A stretch of 64,000 nt of DNA from UBA3910 sp002391465 (lineage in GTDB: Bacteria; Bacillota; Limnochordia; Darwinibacteriales; Darwinibacteriaceae), in assembly GCA_030054835.1 (NCBI GenBank), contig JASGVS010000006.1, positions 20,397 through 84,396 on the forward strand. Reading direction: 5' to 3'. The notes beneath the pieces were generated by a model, which saw nothing but the letters and a program-made list of their open reading frames with translations, searched no databases and was not told the origin of the DNA. Positions 58,475-64,000 of this stretch are shown in pieces; positions within the stretch are counted from its first letter, which is position 1; every line of letters begins with the position of its first letter. The position numbers were made by a program, and so were the translations under genes.

Positions 58475-58840
58475 TTATTTCCCCTCAAGGATATGCTGAT
58501 AACCTTGATCGAAGATTGCCTTAATATGGTCGTCGTCGAGGGAATAATAAACTACCCGACCTTCTTTGCGGAACTTGACCAGCTTTGCCTGTTTCAAAAC
58601 CCGCAGTTGATGGGATATGGCTGACTGCTTCATATCCAGAAGAAAAGCAATATCGCACACACACATCTCCGCCTGGGAGAGGGCGTACAAAATGCGGATG
58701 CGGGTGGTATCCCCAAACACTTTGAAGAGTTCGGCCAGGGTAAACAGTTCCTCTTCCAGGGGCATGGAGTCCCTCACTTGATCCACAACGTCAGTATGAA
58801 TTGCACTCACATCGCAGTGCGGTGCCTGTTGATCCTGCAT
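58475..58840 (-). CDS. cadC: ArsR/SmtB-family metal-sensing repressor (CadC-like)
   Basis: The 121-residue winged-helix protein has HTH MKQSAISHQLRVLKQAKLV and both known metal sites: the alpha3N thiolate site (C60, C62 in EMCVCD, with H8/C9 in the N-terminal arm) and the alpha5 site (D103, H105, H116, E119, in the SmtB spacing). It should release DNA when Cd2+, Pb2+ or Zn2+ binds, switching on cadA. Its operator and promoter are visible just upstream. Confidence 0.95.
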   Translation of the reverse strand: MQDQQAPHCDVSAIHTDVVDQVRDSMPLEEELFTLAELFKVFGDTTRIRILYALSQAEMCVCDIAFLLDMKQSAISHQLRVLKQAKLVKFRKEGRVVYYSLDDDHIKAIFDQGYQHILEGK

Positions 58841-58857
58841 GTTTCCCCCTCCTTTAT

Positions 58858-58877
58858 ATATGAATAGTTGTTCATAT
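58858..58877 (-). promoter_or_regulatory. CadC/SmtB-type operator
   Basis: ATATGAA-TAGTTG-TTCATAT, a perfect 7-bp inverted repeat of the classic SmtB/CadC type, between the -10 element and the cadC start; an extra TTCAT half-site adjoins at 58879-58883. Confidence 0.88.
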
Positions 58878-58887
58878 GTTCATGTAT

Positions 58888-58916
58888 ATTATATTCCCAT
58901 GCCTGAATTTGGTCAA
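58888..58916 (-). promoter_or_regulatory. SigA-type promoter of cadC-cadA
   Basis: On the minus strand TTGACC (58911-58916), 17-bp spacer, TATAAT (58888-58893). Confidence 0.87.
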
Positions 58917-58948
58917 GAAAAAAAGCCCTATCCCCAAGGGGATAGGGC
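58917..58948 (-). terminator. Terminator between the 59731 gene and the cad promoter
   Basis: GCCCTATCCCC / GGGGATAGGGC stem (58925-58948) followed on the minus strand by eight T; its T-run abuts the cadC -35 element, insulating the cad operon. Confidence 0.93.
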
Positions 58949-58960
58949 CCGCTTTCTACA

Positions 58961-59731
58961 CTAGTCCACAAGAAATACAACCGCGTATTCAGCCAGGAAA
59001 TCATAGACGTTGAGGGCGTCCAAGATAGCTTCCGCATCTTCATCGCTGATCACTACGCTTGTTTCCGCTGTACCGGTAACCTCTAAAGCTCTCACGACCA
59101 AGGGCGATACAGTCACTTTTTCATCGGGCTGAATGCGACGCAGCAATTCTGGGCTCAGTTCCTGGCCGTAGGCTGCGATACCTGCCTGCTGGAGAAACTC
59201 ATAACCCACAGCCACGCCTGCGTAGATTAAATGGCCTGACTGGCTGTAAATTTTCGGGCTCATACCCCGCTTCAGGGGTAGGCCCCGTCCATCCACTATT
59301 AGGCCTGTGTAAACCAGTCCTTGACGGATTAGTTCTTCGTCTGCCAGATCCAGCTCTACGCGGCGGATATTGAACTCATCCCACTGCATTTCCACTCCCT
59401 CGGGAGCGGTAAAGACAACAGTGGCACGTTGGGCACCGGGCGGTGCAGTGACTATGGTGGAGATTGTCTGCCACTGATCGGGCCGGGAAAGGCTGCCGCT
59501 CAGCTGGGTGGAACGGAGGTATTCTCCGTGTTCGGTGGTGATGTAAACGGAGGCTACCGTTGGAGTATTGGGTATTTCCGCCCTAACCTGGACACTTACT
59601 TCGTAACGGGCGCCTGCTTCCAGCAGGAATGTCTTTCTGAATTCGGTCTGTTTGGCCAACGCTGCATTGGCAGTCAAACAGATAAGCAATAAGGTTAATA
59701 CAGTTAAACCAGTCAACCTGCCAATCCTCAT
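58961..59731 (-). CDS. Exported protein with jelly-roll-like N-terminal domain
   Basis: The 256-residue product has a signal peptide (LTGLTVLTLLLICLTANAALA). Residues ~30-125 look like a carbohydrate-binding jelly roll (FLLEAGARYEVSVQVRAE, WQTISTIVTAPPGAQRATVVFTAPEGVEMQWDEFNIRRVEL). The rest contains VYTGLIVDGRGLPLKRGMSPKIYSQSGHLIYAG, a motif seen in uncharacterised exported clostridial proteins. Function unknown. ATG 59731 has correct spacing from GGGAGG; ATG 59737 is too close. Confidence 0.7.
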   Translation of the reverse strand: MRIGRLTGLTVLTLLLICLTANAALAKQTEFRKTFLLEAGARYEVSVQVRAEIPNTPTVASVYITTEHGEYLRSTQLSGSLSRPDQWQTISTIVTAPPGAQRATVVFTAPEGVEMQWDEFNIRRVELDLADEELIRQGLVYTGLIVDGRGLPLKRGMSPKIYSQSGHLIYAGVAVGYEFLQQAGIAAYGQELSPELLRRIQPDEKVTVSPLVVRALEVTGTAETSVVISDEDAEAILDALNVYDFLAEYAVVFLVD

Positions 59732-59798
59732 ATCCATACCTCCCGTCGCTTCCCTAGACAGTTCGCATCTGATTAGTCAGATCTGTCCCATTATGTAG

Positions 59799-59822
59799 AA
59801 AAAAGGGGGTTACCCCCCTTTT
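59799..59822 (-). terminator. Terminator after LysM gene
   Basis: GGGGG / CCCCC hairpin with a short loop, followed on the minus strand by TTTTTTC, just past the stop at 59824. Confidence 0.75.
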
Positions 59823-59823
59823 C

Positions 59824-60351
59824 TTAGCCAACGATCAGCGTCTGTCCTGCTTCGATCACGTTCAAATCTTCAATTTCGTTCCACTCAAGCAGTTCAGCCA
59901 GTGTCACACCGTACTTCTGTGCCAGCTTGTACAGGGTATCACCGATTTCTACCCTGTGGGTAACCCGTTCCTCTTCACCTTCGTAAAGGTGCATGGGAAT
60001 ACGGATCATCTCACCAGTCTGCAGCTTGTCCCCTTCGAGCTCATTAGCATCGCGGAGAGCCTGGAGGGGTACCCGGTACTGTTTTGCCAGGGAACGGGCG
60101 TTGTCTCCGGGCTGCACGATGTGGTAGCTCCAGAGCGGCTGCACGGGCAGGGTGATTACCTGTCCAATTTGGAGATTATCGGGGGTGATCCCCGGATTAA
60201 GGTCTAACAGTTCTAAGACGGTGGTGTCATACTTGGCCGCCAACTTCCGCAGCGTATCGCCTGCCTCAATCACATGCTTGTCCTGGGCAAAAGATACGGC
60301 GGTAACGAGGAGAACCAAAACGCAGATTAGGACTGGAATCAGTCTTTTCAT
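59824..60351 (-). CDS. Exported protein with three LysM domains
   Basis: The 175-residue product has a signal peptide (LIPVLICVLVLLVTAVSFAQ) and three consecutive LysM repeats: HVIEAGDTLRKLAAKYDTT...IGQVITLP, HIVQPGDNARSLAKQYRVP...TGEMIRIP and HRVEIGDTLYKLAQKYGVT...AGQTLIVG. LysM binds N-acetylglucosamine in peptidoglycan or chitin. There is no catalytic domain, so it may be a wall-bound scaffold or morphogen. GGAGG lies 8 nt before ATG 60351. Confidence 0.92.
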   Translation of the reverse strand: MKRLIPVLICVLVLLVTAVSFAQDKHVIEAGDTLRKLAAKYDTTVLELLDLNPGITPDNLQIGQVITLPVQPLWSYHIVQPGDNARSLAKQYRVPLQALRDANELEGDKLQTGEMIRIPMHLYEGEEERVTHRVEIGDTLYKLAQKYGVTLAELLEWNEIEDLNVIEAGQTLIVG

Positions 60352-60418
60352 TCTTTTCACCTCCAGCCCCTATTATTGATCCAGCTGGGACAGAAGGCAA
60401 AGGTATCTTCTGCGATTC

Positions 60419-61408
60419 TTAGAAGGAAATTCCACTGCGCCTCAGTGTCCAGGCCAAAAGTTCGGGGGTAATATCCAACTGGAAGAACACTTCCATAAAG
60501 GCACGGTAAGTCTCGGTCAAATCCCCCGGATAGCTGTTAGGATAAGCTACGGAGTGGAGCCACTCCACACCTAAAAGACCGAATAAGGAGCCTGGATCGA
60601 GCCAGTTAGCGGGAAAGGATGGAATCTGATAAATGCGTTTATGGCCGTCCTGTTCAATGGCTCGATAGGGATCGGCGATCAGGTGGGGCATGATTAAGAC
60701 AAAGTCGGGGAAGGGAGGTTCATCGCTCCAAACAGGCATTTCCTCCATGCCAGCCAGCTCTAACAGCTGGTCAAAAAAACCGGACGGTTGGGGCGAGACA
60801 ATATGTACCGGTATGGGGTTGTAGAAAGTGCGCACAGCCAAAAACTGTTCTGCCTTTCCCAATTGGTTAGCGGCAAAGGCTGCCAGGGCTTGTCCCCGCA
60901 CTTCCTTGTTTAGAATCTCTCCCAAAAAGTACAGTGTGTCGGGCAGAGCCCGGATGCTGTTATCAACTAGGATAACGGGTCTGCCTAGCGCTTCTTCAAT
61001 CTCGTCAGCTAAATCCATGTTTTCTTGATCAATGGGGGAGTAGTGGATGATCAGATCGGGCTGGAGTTCCTGCAGTACATCGAACTGGATTGTTTGGTAG
61101 TGTAGGTCCCAAGTGCCCACAGTAGGCAGCTCATGGTAAGCGGGTGACACAGCAAACTCCAGATCCGGGCTGAGGCCCCTGTTCCAGCCCAGAATGACCT
61201 CGGGGTCGAGGGTATAAACGAGAAAGGTGCCTGCCTCTGTCGTAGCGTAGACGTTCTGTATCTCCTGGGGCAAGATTACGCTGCGGCCAGCGTGATCAAT
61301 CACGGTGGTGGGCAGCGGTACCGCATCTTGGGTGTCGTACGCCAAAACCAACAAAAAAAGGAGGGCCAGGATAGAAATGTGCCAACAACGCCTATTTCCC
61401 CTCTCCAT
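60419..61408 (-). CDS. Periplasmic-binding-protein-type substrate-binding protein (BtuF/FepB-like)
   Basis: The 329-residue protein has a signal anchor (ISILALLFLLVLAY) and the helical-backbone binding fold: VIDHAGRSVILPQEIQNVYAT at the start, LPTVGTWDLHYQTIQFDVLQELQPDLIIHYSPID in the middle, and a C-lobe with LAADPYRAIEQDGHKRIYQIP-like strands. Proteins of this class bind Fe-siderophores, haem or cobalamin for ABC import. No permease or ATPase is adjacent. It lacks a lipobox Cys in the signal region, unusual for a Gram-positive and consistent with a soluble periplasmic protein. Confidence 0.78.
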   Translation of the reverse strand: MERGNRRCWHISILALLFLLVLAYDTQDAVPLPTTVIDHAGRSVILPQEIQNVYATTEAGTFLVYTLDPEVILGWNRGLSPDLEFAVSPAYHELPTVGTWDLHYQTIQFDVLQELQPDLIIHYSPIDQENMDLADEIEEALGRPVILVDNSIRALPDTLYFLGEILNKEVRGQALAAFAANQLGKAEQFLAVRTFYNPIPVHIVSPQPSGFFDQLLELAGMEEMPVWSDEPPFPDFVLIMPHLIADPYRAIEQDGHKRIYQIPSFPANWLDPGSLFGLLGVEWLHSVAYPNSYPGDLTETYRAFMEVFFQLDITPELLAWTLRRSGISF

Positions 61409-61509
61409 GGGCTGCCCTCCTCTGCTTGAAAAATCTTCCTATTGTTACTTTAAGCCACGTCGGGGTGGCATGTCAACAAAGAACAGGTAGAAGGCACAAT
61501 TCCGGCCAC

Positions 61510-62229
61510 TTACCAAACAAGCTGGTAGCGCAGGTAAAGCTCGTTTTCGTGGGGATGGGCTGAAAGCAGGGAGATCTCATTTGGCTGAGGCAGTACTTCA
61601 TCTCCCATGGCCAGGGAGTGTTCGTTTCGAGCGCCAACGAGCCTTGGTGCCAGGGTCAGGAAAAGCTGATCCACAATACCCGCTTGGAGAAACTGGTAGT
61701 TAACACTGGGTCCGCCTTCCACAAGCAGATAGTGAACATTGTACTTATCCAGAAGGAGCTGGGATATTTCTAACATGCCTGCTCCCTCAGGCAAAACCTC
61801 CACCTGCGAGACTTGTTTAATGGCAGGGTCAAGGTTTTCTGCCCCGCTGCTGCTGGTTAGGACAATTGGCGGGAGGGGAGGGTTTTGAAAGAGGGGACCG
61901 TCAGGATCGAGTCTGCCGCTGCCTGTTAAACATACGGTATACGGCTGGGGATTTAGCCCGCGGCTTACCCTGTCTTTTTCATACTCTTGGGGTACGCCTA
62001 AGTAGAAGGGATGGCTGCGCAGCGTGTTGCCTCCGGACAAAACGGCATCAAAGCGGCTGCGAATTACGTTCATCGTCTGCCTGTCAAAACTTCCCCCTAG
62101 ACTCCCGGGCTTTAGCTCGCCCTGTACCGTTACCTTGCCATCTAGGGATGAGATCATATTGATGGCAATAAAAGGACGCCCAACGGGCGGGGAAGGCAGC
62201 CTTAGACTAGAGTAAAAGTGGTTCAGCAT
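61510..62229 (-). CDS. RibD_C / dihydrofolate-reductase-like family protein
   Basis: The 239-residue protein has the RibD C-terminal domain (5-amino-6-(5-phosphoribosylamino)uracil reductase type): PFIAINMISSLDGKVTVQGE, FDRQTMNVIRSRFDAVLSGGNTLRSHPFYL, YLLVEGGPSVNYQFLQAGIVDQLFLTLAPRLVG. It binds NADPH and reduces a pterin- or pyrimidine-ribose-like substrate. No other riboflavin gene is here, so the role is open. ATG 62229 with GGAGG at 7 nt is preferred over the longer frame to 62304. Confidence 0.88.
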   Translation of the reverse strand: MLNHFYSSLRLPSPPVGRPFIAINMISSLDGKVTVQGELKPGSLGGSFDRQTMNVIRSRFDAVLSGGNTLRSHPFYLGVPQEYEKDRVSRGLNPQPYTVCLTGSGRLDPDGPLFQNPPLPPIVLTSSSGAENLDPAIKQVSQVEVLPEGAGMLEISQLLLDKYNVHYLLVEGGPSVNYQFLQAGIVDQLFLTLAPRLVGARNEHSLAMGDEVLPQPNEISLLSAHPHENELYLRYQLVW

Positions 62230-62262
62230 ATGTACACCTCCGTGCATTAGAATGACCAATAC

Positions 62263-62303
62263 GGAAAAGAAGAGACTCCGCCGCGGCGGAAAGTCTCTTC
62301 TCA
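62263..62303 (-). terminator. Terminator after the 62750 gene
   Basis: AAGAGACT / AGTCTCTT outer stem with an inner CCGCC/GGCGG stem, followed on the minus strand by CTTTTCC. Confidence 0.75.
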
Positions 62304-62327
62304 AACTGGAAAAGATATAACTGTCTG

Positions 62328-62750
62328 CTACTCCATTAACACGTTAACGGCAACAAACTCCTCCACACCGCGGCGTAGGTTCTCTGCCCAGATTTCCGCG
62401 AGTTTCTCCGGTGTTGTTTTGTTCAATTTCGCGTGGTATTCATCGACTTCGACTATAAACTGGTCCTTGATGAAGAGATGCACCCCACCGGCCTGATCTG
62501 TCAAGATGCGAACATCATCGGCTGTTAGGGCGTCTGGGTCTTGACCCATGTCTACCCAGTGGGAAAAAGCGCTGCTTAAGTTGGCCCAAATGGCGTTGAT
62601 CTTCTGGAAAGGTATGTCAGTGCCTTCATAGCGATAGAGGAAAAAGTGAACACCCGTACCTGGAATGTCTACAGGAAAGCCCTGTGCAAAGGCCGTCCCG
62701 GCGATCAAAACCACTATGGCCACAACCAACAAGATTCTAATTCTCTGCAC
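62328..62750 (-). CDS. Small exported protein of unknown function
   Basis: The 140-residue product has a signal peptide (ILLVVAIVVLIAGTAFAQ) and a mature part of mixed alpha/beta (GVHFFLYRYEGTDIPFQKINAIWANLSSAF, GGVHLFIKDQFIVEVDEYHAKLNKTTPEKLAEIWAENLRRGVEEF). The ending TPEKLAEIWAENLRRGVE recalls envelope proteins of unknown function. It lies just before the tRNA operon on the opposite strand. Confidence 0.68.
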   Translation of the reverse strand: MQRIRILLVVAIVVLIAGTAFAQGFPVDIPGTGVHFFLYRYEGTDIPFQKINAIWANLSSAFSHWVDMGQDPDALTADDVRILTDQAGGVHLFIKDQFIVEVDEYHAKLNKTTPEKLAEIWAENLRRGVEEFVAVNVLME

Positions 62751-62904
62751 TTGTCTTCACCACCTTAATATGATATAGTCTTATTGACGATATTTCTCGT
62801 CAGGGGACCAAACTCCTTTATTGGGCACATGGAAAAACTTGGGCCACAAAAGGGATTGGCATATCCCCTCCGGACAAAATGGTGAGTTTTTTCTCAGCAA
62901 ACGG

Positions 62905-62933
62905 TTGACATCTGCAAAAACTCCTGGTATACT
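62905..62933 (+). promoter_or_regulatory. Consensus SigA promoter of the tRNA operon
   Basis: TTGACA (62905-62910), 17-bp spacer, TATACT (62928-62933), 33 bp before the first tRNA. Confidence 0.9.
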
Positions 62934-62966
62934 TTGAAACTGTCCGGACCAAACAAAAAACACCCA

Positions 62967-63042
62967 GGGCGAATAGCTCAGCTGGGAGAGCACCTGCCTT
63001 ACAAGCAGGGGGTCACAGGTTCGAGCCCTGTTTCGCCCACCA
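62967..63042 (+). tRNA. tRNA-Val (anticodon TAC)
   Basis: 76 nt with acceptor GGGCGAA/TTCGCCC, anticodon loop CTTACAA, and encoded CCA. Confidence 0.97.
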
Positions 63043-63043
63043 T

Positions 63044-63119
63044 GCGGTAGTAGCTCAATTGGTAGAGCATCGCGTTGCCATCGCGAAGGTTGCGAGTTCG
63101 AGTCTCGTCTACCGCTCCA
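63044..63119 (+). tRNA. tRNA-Gly (anticodon GCC)
   Basis: 76 nt with acceptor GCGGTAG/CTACCGC, anticodon loop TTGCCAT, encoded CCA. Confidence 0.97.
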
Positions 63120-63143
63120 TTTATCCCTCAACATCATCAACGG

Positions 63144-63219
<76 letters not shown>

Positions 63220-63232
63220 TTCCATTGAAGAA

Positions 63233-63320
63233 GCGGAAGTGGCGGAATTGGCAGACGCGCAAGGTTGAGGGCCTTGTAGGAGTTAATCCTGTAAGGGTTC
63301 AAGTCCCTTCTTCCGCACCA
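63233..63320 (+). tRNA. tRNA-Leu (anticodon GAG)
   Basis: 88 nt with acceptor GCGGAAG/CTTCCGC, anticodon loop TTGAGGG, a long class II variable arm (TAGGAGTTAATCCTGT) and encoded CCA. Confidence 0.97.
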
Positions 63321-63328
63321 TTTAATAC

Positions 63329-63406
63329 GGAGCCGTGGTGTAGTCTGGTTAACACGCCGGCCTGTCACGCCGGAGATCGCGAGTTCGAATCTCGTCGGTT
63401 CCGCCA
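63329..63406 (+). tRNA. tRNA-Asp (anticodon GTC)
   Basis: 78 nt with acceptor GGAGCCG/CGGTTCC (one wobble), anticodon loop CTGTCAC, discriminator G, encoded CCA. Confidence 0.96.
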
Positions 63407-63412
63407 TTTGTT

Positions 63413-63488
63413 TGGGGTGTAGCCAAGTCGGTAAGGCACAGGACTTTGACTCCTGCATTCCCTGGTTCGAGTCCAGGCACCCCAGCCA
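63413..63488 (+). tRNA. tRNA-Gln (anticodon TTG)
   Basis: 76 nt with acceptor TGGGGTG/CACCCCA, anticodon loop CTTTGAC, discriminator G, encoded CCA. Confidence 0.97.
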
Positions 63489-63493
63489 CACTC

Positions 63494-63569
63494 GCCCAGA
63501 TAGCTCAGTCGGTAGAGCAGGGGACTGAAAATCCCCGTGTCGCTGGTTCGATTCCGGCTCTGGGCACCA
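63494..63569 (+). tRNA. tRNA-Phe (anticodon GAA)
   Basis: 76 nt with acceptor GCCCAGA/TCTGGGC, anticodon loop CTGAAAA, encoded CCA. Confidence 0.97.
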
Positions 63570-63574
63570 TCTGT

Positions 63575-63651
63575 GGTTCCTTAGCTCAGTTGGTTAGAGT
63601 GCTGCCTTGACATGGCAGAGGTCGTTGGTTCGATTCCAACAGGAACCACCA
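63575..63651 (+). tRNA. tRNA-Val (anticodon GAC)
   Basis: 77 nt with acceptor GGTTCCT/AGGAACC, anticodon loop TTGACAT, encoded CCA. Its last eight bases (AACCACCA) are the start of a 44-bp tandem repeat. Confidence 0.96.
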
Positions 63652-63731
63652 TGATGAACTTAGGTGAGACAAAGCTCACTTCAAATAAACCACCATGATG
63701 AACTCAAGTGAGACAAAGCTCACTCCAAATA
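63644..63731 (+). repeat. 44-bp tandem duplication including a tRNA 3' end
   Basis: Two copies, 63644-63687 and 63688-63731, differ at three positions; a fragment of a third (AACCA) follows at 63732. Each has AACCACCATGATGAACT and a small GTGAG/CTCAC hairpin. Copy one starts inside tRNA-Val(GAC). Confidence 0.88.
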
Positions 63732-63795
63732 AACCATCAGGGTACCTTTTGGTGGGACTGGGTCACTTTAAGCAACAACTGTAGTTTTTCAACAC

Positions 63796-63871
63796 GCCCC
63801 CATCGTCTAGCGGCCTAGGACACCGCCCTTTCACGGCGAAGGCACCGGTTCAAATCCGGTTGGGGGTACCA
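63796..63871 (+). tRNA. tRNA-Glu (anticodon TTC)
   Basis: 76 nt with acceptor GCCCCCA/TGGGGGT (first pair G-T wobble), anticodon loop CTTTCAC, encoded CCA. Confidence 0.95.
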
Positions 63872-63875
63872 TCAT

Positions 63876-63951
<76 letters not shown>

Positions 63952-63965
63952 TTTTAAAAACGATG

Positions 63966-63990
63966 AACTCCGCATTTGCGGGGTTTTTCC
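63966..63990 (+). terminator. Terminator of the tRNA operon
   Basis: AACTCCGC-ATTT-GCGGGGTT hairpin followed by TTTTTCC, 14 bp after tRNA-Ala. Confidence 0.82.
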
Positions 63991-64000
63991 TTTTGGAGGG

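Overview
The window looks like a chromosomal segment of a Bacillota (Firmicutes) bacterium of moderate GC content that appears to have an outer membrane. Firmicute-type genes include DegV, RapZ, RocD, YkoP-like, TraX and MalY/PatB-type proteins. The diderm signs are a LolA-like carrier, a signal-peptide beta-barrel protein ending in Phe, and a patatin with a barrel-like C-terminal region, all at 30.0-33.8 kb. A deep-branching diderm Bacillota (Limnochordia- or Halanaerobiales-like) is my inference; no rRNA is present to place it.

Layout. 0-3.3 kb: truncated ATP-grasp gene, GNAT, DegV, TraX. 3.4-7.5 kb: minus-strand operon of four paralogues of one ~170-190 aa cysteine-bearing domain, one fused to a seven-repeat FG-GAP propeller, plus a one-pass membrane protein. 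7.7-17.4 kb: split LysO exporter, XRE regulator, threonine dehydrogenase, hybrid histidine kinase, GNAT, GH27 alpha-galactosidase, APH-like kinase, PfkB kinase. 17.5-18.4 kb: two short CRISPR arrays with 28-nt type I-E-like repeats and exactly 33-nt spacers, separated by 443 bp holding a small CxxC protein; no cas genes anywhere in the window. 18.7-27 kb: RocD with a COG2403-type GTPase, a deacetylase/adenylate-forming enzyme/YkoP operon, a flavodiiron protein, a 2H phosphoesterase. 27.1-33.8 kb: TetR, RND exporter, LolA-like protein and outer-membrane barrel, converging on the patatin.

34-43.9 kb: DUF1538 membrane protein with a double P-II protein, C-S lyase, malic enzyme, long RelA/SpoT-domain protein, NUDIX, CDF and ZIP metal transporters, and an isolated flagellin. 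43.9-48.3 kb: XRE-cupin regulator plus potABCD behind a near-consensus promoter with a triple half-site operator. 48.4-58.8 kb: WrbA, a caspase-fold lipoprotein lacking both catalytic residues, RapZ, MATE-NadE-RluA operon, a phosphodiesterase, and a CadC/CadA metal-efflux pair with its promoter and operator. 58.9-62.8 kb: a run of small exported proteins (three-LysM protein, orphan BtuF-like binding protein, two unknowns) and a RibD_C reductase.

62.9-64 kb: ten tRNA genes, all with encoded CCA, behind a consensus promoter, with a 44-bp tandem duplication that contains the 3' end of one tRNA. Most operons end at clear hairpin-plus-T-run terminators. The least explained parts are the FG-GAP/paralogue operon, the pseudo-caspase lipoprotein, the orphan CRISPR locus, and the long RelA/SpoT protein.
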